Below are positions 1-9,765 of a DNA stretch of 64,000 bases, one piece after another. A program made the translations under genes and the position numbers. The DNA is from Burkholderiaceae bacterium (GTDB lineage: Bacteria; Pseudomonadota; Gammaproteobacteria; Burkholderiales; Burkholderiaceae_C). The DNA lies in the NCBI GenBank assembly GCA_023954035.1, contig JAMLIT010000002.1:86146-150145 (forward strand). The letters are read 5' to 3'. The notes below the pieces were generated by a model. The model saw only the letters and a program-made list of their open reading frames with translations, made no database searches and was not told the origin of the DNA. Numbering within the stretch: the stretch's first letter is position 1; the number at the start of each line of letters is the position of its first letter.

Positions 1-1218
1 GGCGCGCTGCTGTTCCTGGACCTGGACCATTTCAAAACGCTCAACGACACGCGCGGTCACGAGATCGGTGACGAACTGCTGCTGCAGGTGGCCCAGCGCC
101 TGAGCGCCAGCGTGCGCAGTGCCGATACCGTGGCGCGCCTGGGTGGCGACGAATTCGTGATCATGCTTTGCGACCTCTCCAGTGGCGCGGTCGACGCAGC
201 GGCGCAGGCGCAGCGCGTGGCCGAAAAGTTGCTGCGGGCGCTGGAGCAGCCCTATACCTTGCAGGGCCACAAACACCAGAGCACGGCCAGTGTCGGAGCC
301 ACGCTGTTTGGCGCATCGGCGTGCTCGGCGGGCGAACTGCTGCGCCAGGCCGACATTGCCATGTACCAGGTCAAGGCACGCCGCGGCAACGGTCTGTGCT
401 TCTTCGACCCGCAGATGCAGACTGCGATCAGCGAGCGCGCCGAGCTGGAAGTGGACCTGAAGAATGCCCTGCGCCAGAGCGAGCTGGTGCTCTTCTACCA
501 GCCCCAGTTCGCCCAGAACGGCAGCATGGTGGGCGCAGAAGCCTTGCTGCGCTGGCAGCACCCCGAGCGCGGGCTGGTGCCTCCAGGGGCCTTCATCACG
601 GCGGCCGAAGAGAGCGATCTCATCGTGCACATCGGCAACTGGGTGCTGCAGACCGCCTGCGCCCAGTTGATGCAGTGGCAGAACGACCCGCTTTGCGACA
701 AGCTGCAGGTGTCCGTCAACGTGAGCGCGCGCCAGTTTCGCCACCCGCACTTTGTCGACCAGGTTCTGCAAACTGTGGCCTGCCTGGGAAGCCGCGCGCA
801 CCTGCTCACCCTGGAACTGACGGAGTCCCTGGTGCTCGACAACGTCGAAGAAACCGTGGCCCGCATGCACCAGTTGCGCGCGCGCGGCATCCGCTTCTCG
901 GTGGACGACTTTGGCACCGGGTATTCGTCGCTTGCCTACCTGACCAAACTGCCCTTGCACCAGCTCAAGATCGACCAGTCCTTCGTCCGCAACCTCGGTG
1001 TGCGCCCGACCGACGACGTCATCGTGCAAACCATCATTGGCATGGCGAGCAATCTGGAGCTCGAAGTCATTGCGGAGGGCGTGGAAACCAGCGCGCAGCG
1101 GGACATGCTGCTGCACTATGGCTGTGGCTATTTCCAGGGCTACCTGCTGGCGCGGCCTATGCCGGTCGCAGACCTCTGCGCATTGCTGGCCGGGCGCGCA
1201 GCCGGCATGCAGGCATGA
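1..1218 (+). CDS. GGDEF-EAL c-di-GMP protein, 5' truncated by window edge
   Basis: The reading frame is already open at base 1, so the N-terminus lies outside the window. What remains is most of a GGDEF domain (LGGDEF, preceded by an RxxD inhibitory site, RSAD) followed by a complete EAL domain. The EAL catalytic set looks intact: EALLRW, NVSARQF, ELTES, DDFGTGYSS and IAEGVET are all present. The protein could therefore both make and hydrolyse cyclic di-GMP. By family knowledge, tandem proteins often have only one activity in vivo, and sequence alone does not say which. The missing N-terminus probably holds a sensor domain. It is followed by uppP with about 100 bp between, so the two are probably not functionally linked. 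Confidence 0.95.
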   Translation, partial: GALLFLDLDHFKTLNDTRGHEIGDELLLQVAQRLSASVRSADTVARLGGDEFVIMLCDLSSGAVDAAAQAQRVAEKLLRALEQPYTLQGHKHQSTASVGATLFGASACSAGELLRQADIAMYQVKARRGNGLCFFDPQMQTAISERAELEVDLKNALRQSELVLFYQPQFAQNGSMVGAEALLRWQHPERGLVPPGAFITAAEESDLIVHIGNWVLQTACAQLMQWQNDPLCDKLQVSVNVSARQFRHPHFVDQVLQTVACLGSRAHLLTLELTESLVLDNVEETVARMHQLRARGIRFSVDDFGTGYSSLAYLTKLPLHQLKIDQSFVRNLGVRPTDDVIVQTIIGMASNLELEVIAEGVETSAQRDMLLHYGCGYFQGYLLARPMPVADLCALLAGRAAGMQA

Positions 1219-1319
1219 ACGGCGGGACCCTTTGTTCGCTGGCAGAAGTGCTTTCAGCGCGGGCTGGCAAGGGATAATCGCCGATTCACATTGGGTCCGT
1301 GTGGCCAAAGGAAGTGCGC

Positions 1320-2147
1320 GTGGACACAGTTTTGCTGCTCAAGGCAGCCATCATGGGCGTGGTCGAGGGGCTGACCGAGTTTCTGCCGATCTCCTCCACG
1401 GGCCACCTCATACTGGCCGGCGCGCTGCTCGGACTGGACGACGACAAAGCCAAGGTATTTGACATCGCGATTCAAACCGGCGCGATTTTTGCCGTCATTC
1501 TTGTCTACTGGCAAAAGATCCGGCAGACGCTGAGCGCTCTGCCCAGCCAACCCCAGGCGCAGCGCTTTGCGCTCAACGTGCTGATCGGCTTTCTTCCCGC
1601 CGTGGTGCTCGGTCTGCTGCTGGGCAAGGCGATCAAGGCACACCTGTTCACGCCCCTGGTGGTGGCGAGCACCTTTATCCTGGGCGGTTTCGTCATCCTT
1701 TGGGCCGAGCGGCGTGCGCCGGCGGCCACCCGCATCCACTCGGTGGACGACATGCAGCCGCTCGATGCGCTCAAGGTGGGCCTGGCGCAGTGCCTGGCCA
1801 TGGTGCCCGGCACCAGCCGCAGCGGCGCCACCATCATCGGCGGCATGCTGCTGGGTTTGTCGCGCAAGGCCGCCACCGATTACTCCTTCTTTCTGGCCAT
1901 GCCCACGCTCATCGGTGCCGGCGTCTACAGCCTCTACAAGGAACGTGCGCTGCTGTCGATGCACGACCTGCCGGTGTTTGCCGTGGGTCTGGTGTTTTCC
2001 TTCTTGAGCGCCTGGGTGTGTGTGCGCTGGCTGCTGCGCTACATCAGCAGCCACAGCTTCGTTCCCTTTGCCTGGTACCGCATTGCGTTTGGCTGTGTCG
2101 TGATTGCAACGTGGTGGCTGGGCTGGGTGCGCTGGGACGCGGCATGA
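1320..2147 (+). CDS. uppP: Undecaprenyl-diphosphatase UppP (BacA)
   Basis: This polytopic inner-membrane phosphatase converts undecaprenyl pyrophosphate to undecaprenyl phosphate, recycling the lipid carrier for peptidoglycan and surface glycans. The family motifs are clear: [14 protein letters not shown] near the N-terminus and the [10 protein letters not shown] motif in the second half. I chose GTG at 1320, giving [13 protein letters not shown], because AAGGAAG lies just upstream and family members begin at this point; a GTG at 1299 would add seven residues. At 275 aa it has the usual family length. The stop overlaps the start of the downstream porin gene (ATGA), so the two are probably cotranscribed. 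Confidence 0.95.
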   Translation: MDTVLLLKAAIMGVVEGLTEFLPISSTGHLILAGALLGLDDDKAKVFDIAIQTGAIFAVILVYWQKIRQTLSALPSQPQAQRFALNVLIGFLPAVVLGLLLGKAIKAHLFTPLVVASTFILGGFVILWAERRAPAATRIHSVDDMQPLDALKVGLAQCLAMVPGTSRSGATIIGGMLLGLSRKAATDYSFFLAMPTLIGAGVYSLYKERALLSMHDLPVFAVGLVFSFLSAWVCVRWLLRYISSHSFVPFAWYRIAFGCVVIATWWLGWVRWDAA

Positions 2148-3010
2148 TGGCGGTCATGAACACGCGACACTTTCCATTGACCGCCGCGCTGCTCGGCGCG
2201 CTCTGTGTGCCCCTGTCCGCCCTGGCGCAGCAAACGCCCCAACCCGCCAGCGCAGCGATGCCAGCACAGGAGCCGGGCTACACCTGGGCGCTGGGCCTGG
2301 CCGCATCCAACGGTCCGGACTATGCCGGCAGCGACGAGCGCGGCAGCAATCTGCGCCCGGTGATCGGGTTGGACATTGGCCGCTATACGCTCAGCAGCGG
2401 CGGCGGTGGCTCGCTGCTGGATTTTGACCTGGAGCCGCGCTACACCGGGGTGAGCGCGCGCCTGCTCGATGCCGAACGCCTCAAGCTCAGCGCCGGCCTG
2501 CGCATCGGCGGCGGACGCACGCACGACGCCGACTCGCCGCTCTACGGCCTGCCCGACGTGCGCAAGACGCTTCGCGCCCGGCTTTCCGCCACCTGGATGT
2601 TCTCGCCCGAACTGAGCTTGCGCAGTTCACTCAACCAAGACCTGCTCGGCCGCAAGGGCGGCACCACCTTGCAGACCACGCTGCAGTACGAATGGCAAAT
2701 CACGCCGAGCACCGAGATCGGCCTGGCCGCGGGCTTCACCCTCGCCGATTCCACCCATTTGCGCAGTTTTTTCGGGGTGCCGGCCGACGTCGCCCTGGTG
2801 CGCACGCCGTTTGCGGCCTACGCGCCCGGCGGCGGGGTCAAAAGCAGCGACCTGGGCGTGGAGATCAAGAGCGCCATCACCGACCGCTGGGTGGTCTTTG
2901 GCGGCGTGCGCTTCAGCCAGCTGCGCGGCGATGCACGCAACAGCCCCATCGTGCAAAAACCCAACGACTACGGTGTGACCGTGGGACTGGCCTACCGCTG
3001 CTGCAAATAG
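2144..3010 (+). CDS. mipA: MipA/OmpV family outer-membrane protein
   Basis: The predicted protein has a signal peptide ending ALA before QQTPQ, then a beta-rich body with alternating polar and hydrophobic strands and a C-terminal strand ending LAYRCCK. The pattern [10 protein letters not shown] with RY and GGGG-rich segments is typical of the MipA/OmpV family. MipA in E. coli is a scaffold linking MltA to PBP1B; other members are porin-like, so the exact role here is inferred from family only. The start at 2144 overlaps uppP by 4 bp, and two in-frame ATGs lie side by side. It converges on the sulfurtransferase gene with only a few bases between the stops and no visible hairpin. Confidence 0.8.
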   Translation: MMAVMNTRHFPLTAALLGALCVPLSALAQQTPQPASAAMPAQEPGYTWALGLAASNGPDYAGSDERGSNLRPVIGLDIGRYTLSSGGGGSLLDFDLEPRYTGVSARLLDAERLKLSAGLRIGGGRTHDADSPLYGLPDVRKTLRARLSATWMFSPELSLRSSLNQDLLGRKGGTTLQTTLQYEWQITPSTEIGLAAGFTLADSTHLRSFFGVPADVALVRTPFAAYAPGGGVKSSDLGVEIKSAITDRWVVFGGVRFSQLRGDARNSPIVQKPNDYGVTVGLAYRCCK

Positions 3011-3014
3011 CGCG

Positions 3015-3917
3015 TCAGCCGCGCTCGACCGGCCGCGCCGGGTCGCTGCACCACTCGCTCCAGCTGCCGGCGAACAGTGCCGTGGGAGCGTAGCCTGCCA
3101 GCTCCATGGCCAGCAGATTGGGGTTGGCGGTTACGCCGCTGCCGCAGTGGTGCACCACGCTCTCAGGTGGGCGCTCTGCGAGCAGACGCGCGAATTCACT
3201 GCGCAACTGCTCGGCACTCTTGAAGCGACCGTCGGGCTGGAAGTTGTTTGAAAAAGGCCGGTTCAGTGCGCCCGGGATGTGCCCGGCCACCGGGTCCAGC
3301 GGCTCGACCTCGCCGCGGTAGCGCTCGGCGGCGCGCGCGTCGATCAGCGTTTGCCCGGGCTGGCCCAGCGCCGCCGCCACCTCGCTTGCCGTGCGCAGCG
3401 TGCGAAGCGGCGCCCCCAAGAGGAAGTTGGCCTGAAAGTGTGCCGGTTCCTCGCCGCTCGCCACTGGCCCGCCCGCCGCCTGCCACGCCGCCAGGCCGCC
3501 GTCGAGCACGGCCACGGCGTCGTGGCCCATCCATTTGAGCATCCACCACAGACGGCCGCAGTAGGCACTGGCGTTGCGGTCGTACACCACCGCCTGCATG
3601 GCGTTGGAAAAACCCACGCTGGAGAGCCAGACGGCAAAGCGCTCGCGCGTGGGCAGCGGATGGCGGCCGCCCGACATCGGCCGGTCGGCCGCATGCGCGG
3701 TGATGACGCTGCCGTCGGCGCCCGGTGCGCCGTGCGGCGCGCTGAGGTCCTCGTCCAGGTGGGCATAGACGGCGCCCGGAATGTGCGCCTGCACAAAGGC
3801 GGCGTGGCCGGCCGAAGGCTGGGCCAGGTCGAAGCTGCAGTCAAAGACCATGCAAGGCCTGTCGCTGGCGCGCAGCGCCAGCAGTTGTTCGGCGGAAATC
3901 AGATGCGTATAGGGCAT
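3015..3917 (-). CDS. sseA: 3-mercaptopyruvate/thiosulfate sulfurtransferase (two rhodanese domains)
   Basis: The 300-residue protein has two rhodanese domains. The N-terminal one (about residues 5-150) lacks a catalytic cysteine loop, and the C-terminal one has the active-site loop CGSGVTA with Cys258. CGSGVTA is the form typical of 3-mercaptopyruvate sulfurtransferases rather than classical rhodaneses. Expected reaction: transfer of sulfur from 3-mercaptopyruvate to cyanide or another thiophile in the cytoplasm. It is transcribed in the same direction as the upstream EamA permease with about 60 bp between them. The symbol is by family resemblance. Confidence 0.88.
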   Translation of the reverse strand: MPYTHLISAEQLLALRASDRPCMVFDCSFDLAQPSAGHAAFVQAHIPGAVYAHLDEDLSAPHGAPGADGSVITAHAADRPMSGGRHPLPTRERFAVWLSSVGFSNAMQAVVYDRNASAYCGRLWWMLKWMGHDAVAVLDGGLAAWQAAGGPVASGEEPAHFQANFLLGAPLRTLRTASEVAAALGQPGQTLIDARAAERYRGEVEPLDPVAGHIPGALNRPFSNNFQPDGRFKSAEQLRSEFARLLAERPPESVVHHCGSGVTANPNLLAMELAGYAPTALFAGSWSEWCSDPARPVERG

Positions 3918-3977
3918 GGCAAAAAGCAGGAGAGGCAGTGGGCAACCATTTTGGCCGCAGGATGCGCATTGCGCGCG

Positions 3978-4895
3978 TCAGAGTTCTTCGGCAGGTGGCG
4001 CCGCCACGGTCCGTGCGCGCAGCACGGTGGCGAGAATGCCGCTGGCAATGATGAGCCCCATGCCCAGCCAGCCCAGCGGCGGGATCACGTCGCCAAATAG
4101 CAGCAGGCCGTAGAGCGCGCCAAACACGATTCCAGAATACTGCAGGTTGGCCACCACCAGCGTGGCGCGCGGGTTGTGGGCGCTGGCGTAGGCCAGCGTC
4201 ATGCACAACTGGCCGCCCGCCGCCAGCACGCCCAGCGGCAGCAGCCACAGCGCCGGCCAGCCGGGCCAGGGCGAGTAGCCGGTGGCCAGCACCACGGCGC
4301 CGCCCGCCACCACCGAGCCCACGGCAAAGTAGAACACCGTGCGCGATTCCGGTTCCCCCAGGCGCGAGAGCGCCACCACCTGCATGTAGGCCAGCGCTGC
4401 GCACATGCCAGAGAGCAGGCCCACGATGCCGCCCAGCGCCTGTTCGGGCCCCTGGCCGATGCTGGGGCGCAGCAGCAATACCACTCCAGCGAAGCCCGCC
4501 GCCACGGTCAAGAGCAGGGGCGTGTGCATTTCCGGGCGCGGGGACTGTGCCGAGGGGCGCCAGGCCATCAGCGAGCCGCCCACCAGGAAGGCGGCGATCC
4601 AGACGCTGCTCATGTAGTTGAGCGTGACGGCCGTGGCCAGCGGCAAATGGGCAATGGCAAAGAACCAGCCGCCCAGCGACGTGACCCCAACGAGCGAGCG
4701 CCAGGCGTGCATGCGCGGGTAGCGTGTGGCCAGCGTGACGCCGCGCGAGCGCGCCAGCCAGGCCATCAGCCCCATGCCGATCAGGCCGCGGTAGAACACC
4801 AATTCGGCCGAGGTGAAATACGCTGAGGCGTACTTCACACACACGCTCATGCTGGCAAACAGCAGGGCAGCAAGCACCATCCAGAGAGCTTTCAT
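3978..4895 (-). CDS. EamA/DMT family transporter
   Basis: A 305-residue membrane protein with about ten hydrophobic segments arranged as two EamA repeats. The second half carries the family-typical YSGIVFGALYGLLLFGD and LGMGLIIASGI segments. The DMT superfamily exports or imports small metabolites; the substrate cannot be told from sequence. The protein starts MKALWMVLAALLFASMSVCVKYA, which is a normal TM1 for this family. Downstream lies sseA; upstream is a copy of the stem-loop repeat and then the end of the Rieske gene. Confidence 0.88.
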   Translation of the reverse strand: MKALWMVLAALLFASMSVCVKYASAYFTSAELVFYRGLIGMGLMAWLARSRGVTLATRYPRMHAWRSLVGVTSLGGWFFAIAHLPLATAVTLNYMSSVWIAAFLVGGSLMAWRPSAQSPRPEMHTPLLLTVAAGFAGVVLLLRPSIGQGPEQALGGIVGLLSGMCAALAYMQVVALSRLGEPESRTVFYFAVGSVVAGGAVVLATGYSPWPGWPALWLLPLGVLAAGGQLCMTLAYASAHNPRATLVVANLQYSGIVFGALYGLLLFGDVIPPLGWLGMGLIIASGILATVLRARTVAAPPAEEL

Positions 4896-4923
4896 GGCGC
4901 CAAGAATATAGGTGAAATGACGC

Positions 4924-4972
4924 TCTAGCGCTTATTCAGCGGGCGCCTATAGCTATCCGAAAAAGAGCAAAC
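4924..4972 (+). repeat. Stem-loop repeat copy 1 (TAGCGCTTA/AGCTAT family), degenerate
   Basis: The sequence contains TCTAGCGCTTATTCAGC followed by a degenerate second arm and TATAGCTAT. It belongs to the same family as the copies at 7581, 18431, 38004, 44211 and 49874. It fills most of the gap between the EamA gene and the Rieske gene. Confidence 0.75.
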
Positions 4973-5000
4973 GGGCTTGTTCGCCTTTGCATCGAGCCAC

Positions 5001-6131
5001 TCAGGGGGTGGTTTCCATGGCCTTGCGGTACCACTCGTGGAAATGCTGCATGCCGTCTTCCATGGGGCTCTGGTAGGGGCCGACTTCGTTGTCGCCGCGC
5101 AGGTACAAGGCCTTGCGGCCGGCGTCCATGCGCTCGCCGATTTCGTCGTCTTCCAGGCAGGTTTCCATGTAAGCGGCCTGCTGGGCTTCGACGAACTCGC
5201 GCTCGAAGGCAGTGATTTCTTCGGGGTAGAAGAATTCCACCATGTTCAGCGTCTTCTCGGGCCCGATGGGGTGCAGTGTCGAAACCGTGAGCACATGCGG
5301 GTACCACTCCACCATGATGTGCGGGTACAGCGTGAGCCAGATGGCCCCGTGCGTCGGCGCCTTGCCACCGCGGTAAGCCAGCAGTGCCTTGTGCCAGCGT
5401 TCGTACACCGGGCTGCCGGCACGCGCCAGAGCGTTGGCAACACCCACGGTCTGCACCGAATGGTTGCGGCCGAACTCCCAGCGCAGGTCCTCGCAGGTGA
5501 CAAAGCTGCCCAGGCCGGGATGGAAAGGGCCGACGTGGTAGTCCTCCAGATAGACCTCGATGAAGGTCTTCCAGTTGTAATTGCATTCGTGCAGTTCCAC
5601 CCGGTCGAGGCTGAAGCCGGTGAAATCGAGGTCGGCACGCGGGCCCAGCTCGGCCAGGTCGGCCGCCACGTCGTAGCCGTTGTCTTCAAACAGGAGCCCG
5701 TTCCACTCGCGCAGCGGGTAGTTCTTGAGGTTGAGGCAGGGGTCGTGCTTGAAATGCGGCGCGCCCAGCAGCTCGCCCTGGGGGCTGTAGGTCCAGCGGT
5801 GCACCGGGCAGACGATGTTGCCCCCGGCACTGCCCTTGGCGTGCTCCTGCAAACTGCCGCGCCCGCCCAGCATGATGGCCTGGCGGTGGCGGCAGACGTT
5901 GGAAATGAGTTCCACCTGGCCGCCGGGCGCGCGCACCAGGGCGCGGCCCTGGTCTTCCTGCGCCAGCGCGTGGTAATCGCCTGGCTGGGGCACGCTGAGC
6001 GCGTGGCCCACGTAGCGCGGGCCGCGCTGGAACAGCGCCACCATTTCGCGTTCGAAGAGCGCTGGGTCGAAGTAGCTGGAAACCGGAAGTTGGCTCGTGG
6101 CCGGCTGCAGTCGAAGACTTAAATCAGACAT
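5001..6131 (-). CDS. Rieske non-heme iron oxygenase, alpha subunit-like
   Basis: The N-terminal Rieske [2Fe-2S] domain has ligands CRH and, about 28 residues on, CPVH (roughly residues 80-112). The C-terminal catalytic domain has the mononuclear-iron signature EVYLEDYHVGPFHPGL, with the two histidines and nearby acidic residues. At 376 aa it has the usual length of an aromatic-ring-hydroxylating or related oxygenase alpha subunit. No ferredoxin, reductase or beta subunit lies nearby, so it must borrow electron-transfer partners. Substrate is unknown; relatives act on aromatics, choline-type amines and steroids. It is divergent from xseB, with a shared 257-bp upstream region. Confidence 0.88.
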   Translation of the reverse strand: MSDLSLRLQPATSQLPVSSYFDPALFEREMVALFQRGPRYVGHALSVPQPGDYHALAQEDQGRALVRAPGGQVELISNVCRHRQAIMLGGRGSLQEHAKGSAGGNIVCPVHRWTYSPQGELLGAPHFKHDPCLNLKNYPLREWNGLLFEDNGYDVAADLAELGPRADLDFTGFSLDRVELHECNYNWKTFIEVYLEDYHVGPFHPGLGSFVTCEDLRWEFGRNHSVQTVGVANALARAGSPVYERWHKALLAYRGGKAPTHGAIWLTLYPHIMVEWYPHVLTVSTLHPIGPEKTLNMVEFFYPEEITAFEREFVEAQQAAYMETCLEDDEIGERMDAGRKALYLRGDNEVGPYQSPMEDGMQHFHEWYRKAMETTP

Positions 6132-6388
6132 GGGTGACCTGACCTAAAGACTCCCCACAGGGAGGAACAGGAATCGGCCCTCGGGGGCGACGGGCCGGGC
6201 AAAAAAATAAACCGGCAGGACGCCGGTCGGATGAGTGAATGGGATTATAGGCGGTGGGGTTATTGCGGCGCATCGCAATGCCCGCGGCCGCTGCGCGTGT
6301 ATTCAGAACGGGCACAGTGCCAGGTGCCGCCGATGGCACGCCCTAAAATCCTGCGCTTGCCCTTCCCGATTGCACTGCCCCCTTGCCC

Positions 6389-6616
6389 ATGGCCAAAACC
6401 CAAATCGCCGAACCCGCCAGCTACGAAAGCGCCCTGGAGGAGCTGGAGCAGTTGGTGGCGCGCATCGAATCCGGGCAGATGCCGCTGGAGCAGCTGCTCT
6501 CGGGCTACCAGCGCGGCGCCGCGCTGCTGGCCTACTGCCGCGCGCGCCTGGAAGCAGTGCAGGACCAGATCAAGGTGCTGGACGCCGGCCAGATCCAGCC
6601 CTGGACCGCGGAATGA
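6389..6616 (+). CDS. xseB: Exodeoxyribonuclease VII small subunit
   Basis: A small 75-residue acidic protein with the XseB core [20 protein letters not shown] followed by a helix with [13 protein letters not shown]. By family knowledge it binds the large subunit XseA, giving the nuclease that degrades single-stranded DNA. The ATG at 6389 gives [12 protein letters not shown], the expected N-terminus; an upstream TTG would add two residues. It overlaps ispA by ATGA at 6613-6616, an arrangement conserved in many proteobacteria, so translational coupling is likely. CCTAAAAT about 45 bp upstream resembles a -10 element. Confidence 0.93.
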   Translation: MAKTQIAEPASYESALEELEQLVARIESGQMPLEQLLSGYQRGAALLAYCRARLEAVQDQIKVLDAGQIQPWTAE

Positions 6617-7566
6617 GCGGCGGCTTGCCTGAACAAGCGCTCGCCGACTGGAGCGCCGAGCAGCTCGCACGCACCGAGGCCGCGCTGTCCGAATGGGTGG
6701 GCGCGGGCGCGCCCAGGGACCTGGGCGCGGCGATGCGCTATGCGGTGCAGGGTGGCGGCAAACGCCTGCGGCCGCTGCTGGTGCTGGCGGCCCGCGAGGC
6801 CGTGGCTCAGGAGCGCCCCGGCGCCCATGGGGCCGGGGAGGCGGAGCCCCTGCGCGCCGCGCTGGACGAGGCGGCGCTTCGCGCCGCGTGCGCGGTCGAG
6901 CTGATCCATGCCTATTCCCTGGTCCACGACGATATGCCCTGCATGGACAACGACGTGCTGCGCCGCGGCAAACCCACGGTCCACGTGCGGTTTGGCCAGG
7001 CCGGCGCCCTGCTGGCGGGCGACGCGCTGCAGGCCCTGGCCTTCGAACTGCTGACGCCCGAAGGCGGTGCCATCCCGGCGGCGGTGCAGGCGCAGCTGTG
7101 CCGACTGCTCGCGCGTGCTGCCGGCGCTGCGGGCATGGCCGGCGGCCAGGCGATCGACCTGGCCAGCGTGGGCCAGCACCTGGATGAAGCGCAGCTGCGC
7201 CACATGCACCAGCTCAAGACGGGAGCGCTTCTGCACGCCAGCGTCATGATGGGCGCCGCCTGCGGCGCGTCCGGGGGGGTGGCGCTTTCGGGTCTGGCCC
7301 GTTACGGCCAGGCGCTGGGGCTGGCATTCCAGGTTGTGGACGACATTCTGGACGTGACGCAGGATTCCGCCACCCTGGGCAAGACGGCGGGAAAGGACGC
7401 CGCGCACGCCAAGCCCACCTACGTCTCCGTGCTGGGGCTGGAGGCAGCGCGCCGATGCGCGCAGAATCTGCACAGCGACGCGCTGGCCGGACTTGCGGCC
7501 TGCGGCCTGCGCCATACCGAGCGGCTCGCCGCGCTGGCAGACATGGTTCTGCTGCGCTCAAATTAG
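6613..7566 (+). CDS. ispA: Polyprenyl synthetase, farnesyl diphosphate synthase type
   Basis: The first aspartate-rich motif is DDMPCMD followed by [12 protein letters not shown], and the second is DDILDVT. Both bind the magnesium ions that hold the allylic and homoallylic diphosphates. GGGKRLRP near residue 45 is the IPP-binding region. The short DDxxxxD spacing before [10 protein letters not shown] is typical of bacterial FPP synthases (IspA). The 317-residue protein would make farnesyl diphosphate in the cytoplasm, feeding undecaprenyl-, quinone- and hopanoid-type pathways. The start overlaps the xseB stop. dxs lies 64 bp downstream, with a repeat element in between. Confidence 0.93.
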   Translation: MSGGLPEQALADWSAEQLARTEAALSEWVGAGAPRDLGAAMRYAVQGGGKRLRPLLVLAAREAVAQERPGAHGAGEAEPLRAALDEAALRAACAVELIHAYSLVHDDMPCMDNDVLRRGKPTVHVRFGQAGALLAGDALQALAFELLTPEGGAIPAAVQAQLCRLLARAAGAAGMAGGQAIDLASVGQHLDEAQLRHMHQLKTGALLHASVMMGAACGASGGVALSGLARYGQALGLAFQVVDDILDVTQDSATLGKTAGKDAAHAKPTYVSVLGLEAARRCAQNLHSDALAGLAACGLRHTERLAALADMVLLRSN

Positions 7567-7580
7567 CAGTAAAAATGGCC

Positions 7581-7625
7581 TTTAGCGCTTACCGAATAAG
7601 CCATGACAGCTATTAAATCTATAGT
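7581..7625 (+). repeat. Stem-loop repeat copy 2, directly before dxs
   Basis: The sequence reads TTTAGCGCTTACC, then a decayed second arm, then ACAGCTATTAAATCTATAG. It ends only about 5 bp before the dxs ATG, so it forms the dxs leader and leaves no obvious Shine-Dalgarno sequence there. Confidence 0.8.
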
Positions 7626-7630
7626 ATTGA

Positions 7631-9547
7631 ATGTCCACGAACGCCTACCCCTTGCTTGAGACCGTGAACGATCCGGCCGATCTGCGCCGTCTCTCGCGCC
7701 CGGAGCTCAAGCACCTGGCCGACGAGTTGCGCGCCTTCGTGCTCGACAGCGTCTCCAAAACCGGCGGCCACCTCAGTTCCAACCTGGGTACGGTGGAGCT
7801 GACGGTCGCGCTGCACTACGTGTTCGATACGCCGCGCGACCGCCTGGTCTGGGACGTCGGCCACCAGACCTACCCGCACAAGATATTGACCGGCCGGCGC
7901 GGGCGCATGGGCACGCTGCGCCAGCTCGGCGGCCTGTCGGGCTTTCCGCAGCGCGCCGAAAGCGAGTACGACACCTTCGGCACCGCGCATTCGAGCACCA
8001 GCATTTCCGCCGCCCTGGGCATGGCGCTGGCGGCCAAGCAGCGCGGCGAGGAGCGCTACGCTGTCGCCATCATCGGCGACGGGGCGATGACGGCAGGCAT
8101 GGCGTTCGAGGCGCTGAACAACGCGGGCGTCGCCGACTGCAACTTGCTCGTGATCCTCAACGACAACGACATGAGCATCAGTCCGCCGGTGGGGGCGCTC
8201 AACCGGTATCTGGCGCAGCTCATGAGCGGTCAGTTCTACGCCGCTGCCAAGAACGTCGGCAAGACAGTGCTGCGCCCGGTGCCGCCGCTGCTCGAACTGG
8301 CCAAGCGCATCGAGCAGCAGGCCAAGGGCATGGTGGTCCCAGCCACCTTGTTCGAAAAGTTCGGTTTCAACTACATCGGCCCGATCGACGGTCACGACCT
8401 CGATTCCCTCATCCCCACGCTGGAGAACATCAAGGAACTCAAGGGCCCGCAGTTTCTGCACGTCGTCACCAGGAAGGGCCAGGGCTACAAGCTGGCCGAG
8501 GCCGACCCGGTGGCCTACCATGGGCCGTCCCGCTTCGACCCGAAGATCGGTCTGGTCAAGCCCGCCACGCCACCGCGCCAGACATTCACGCAGGTGTTTG
8601 GGCAGTGGCTGTGCGACATGGCGGCGCACGACGAGCGCCTGGTCGGCATCACCCCCGCGATGCGCGAAGGCTCGGGCCTCGTGGAATTCGAGCGCCGCTT
8701 TCCCGAGCGCTACTACGACGTCGGCATTGCCGAGCAGCACGCGGTCACCTTCGCCGCCGGTCTGGCCTGCGAAGGGCTCAAACCCGTCGTCGCCATTTAT
8801 TCCACCTTTTTGCAGCGCGCCTACGACCAGCTCATCCATGACGTGGCCTTGCAAAACCTGCCGGTGGTGTTTGCGCTGGACCGCGCGGGCATCGTCGGCG
8901 CCGACGGGGCCACGCATGCCGGTGCCTACGACATCGCCTTTGTGCGCTGCATTCCCAACCTGGCCATGGCTTGCCCGGCCGATGAGCGCGAATGCCGGCA
9001 ACTGCTTTGCACGGCGTTTGGCCAGGACCACCCGGTCGCCGTGCGCTACCCGCGGGGCAGCGGCGCAGGTGTCGCACCGCTGGAGGGTCTGGACGCACTG
9101 CCCTACGGCAAGGGCGAAATCCGACGCACGCGCAGCAGCGCGCTGCGCCCTGCCGGCCTGCCGCGCATCGCCATCCTGGCTTTTGGCACCCTGCTGTATC
9201 CGGCGCTAGAAGCCGCCGAGCTGCTGGACGCCACCGTGGCCAACATGCGCTGGGCCAAGCCCCTGGATACTGCCTTGCTCCTGCAGCTGGCAGCCGGTCA
9301 CGACGCGCTGGTCACGGTGGAGGAAGGCTGCGTACAGGGCGGGGCGGGCAGCGCGGTGCTAGAAGCCCTGGCGGCCGCCGACGTGCAGTGCCCGGTCCTG
9401 CAGCTGGGCCTGCCCGACGTTTTCATCGAGCACGGCGACCCGGCCAAATTGCTGGCCATGCAGGGCCTTGATGCCACGGGCATTGCGGCCTCGGTGCGCG
9501 CGCGCTTCGGCGCTGCGGGCCGCTCGGTCGGCGAACGCGCCGCCTGA
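7631..9547 (+). CDS. dxs: 1-deoxy-D-xylulose-5-phosphate synthase
   Basis: This thiamine-diphosphate enzyme condenses pyruvate and glyceraldehyde 3-phosphate, the first step of the MEP isoprenoid pathway. The N-terminal part has [20 protein letters not shown] and the ThDP-binding stretch [18 protein letters not shown]...NDNDMSIS. The transketolase-type central domain has [15 protein letters not shown] with the catalytic glutamate. The C-terminal domain has [15 protein letters not shown]. Length 638 aa is normal. The ATG at 7631 immediately follows a stem-loop repeat and has no clear ribosome-binding site, so leader structure or read-through from ispA may matter for expression. Confidence 0.97.
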   Translation: MSTNAYPLLETVNDPADLRRLSRPELKHLADELRAFVLDSVSKTGGHLSSNLGTVELTVALHYVFDTPRDRLVWDVGHQTYPHKILTGRRGRMGTLRQLGGLSGFPQRAESEYDTFGTAHSSTSISAALGMALAAKQRGEERYAVAIIGDGAMTAGMAFEALNNAGVADCNLLVILNDNDMSISPPVGALNRYLAQLMSGQFYAAAKNVGKTVLRPVPPLLELAKRIEQQAKGMVVPATLFEKFGFNYIGPIDGHDLDSLIPTLENIKELKGPQFLHVVTRKGQGYKLAEADPVAYHGPSRFDPKIGLVKPATPPRQTFTQVFGQWLCDMAAHDERLVGITPAMREGSGLVEFERRFPERYYDVGIAEQHAVTFAAGLACEGLKPVVAIYSTFLQRAYDQLIHDVALQNLPVVFALDRAGIVGADGATHAGAYDIAFVRCIPNLAMACPADERECRQLLCTAFGQDHPVAVRYPRGSGAGVAPLEGLDALPYGKGEIRRTRSSALRPAGLPRIAILAFGTLLYPALEAAELLDATVANMRWAKPLDTALLLQLAAGHDALVTVEEGCVQGGAGSAVLEALAAADVQCPVLQLGLPDVFIEHGDPAKLLAMQGLDATGIAASVRARFGAAGRSVGERAA

Positions 9548-9765
9548 GCCTGCCTTGCGGCCCGGGTGCGTTGTGCCGCATTGCACGCGGAGCTTGCAAA
9601 ACCCTGAAGACATGGGCCTTGCGGACAGATTTCGCGGGAAAACCCGCAAGGGCTTGGGAAAACCGCTTTTTTAGAATGCCTGCGTGGCTGCTAAAGTGGC
9701 TGGGCCGCGCGGCAGAAATGCCCCGTGATCGGCACTTTTGCAACCCCGTATTTCAAGAGGTTTTC

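Noticed and set aside
168-1277. Second long open frame overlapping the GGDEF-EAL gene
   Set aside because: It is out of frame with a protein that has complete catalytic motifs, and its translation is arginine/alanine-rich noise.
7567-7630. Thiamine riboswitch before dxs
   Set aside because: The 64-bp gap is filled by the stem-loop repeat and is too short; no thi-box motifs are visible.
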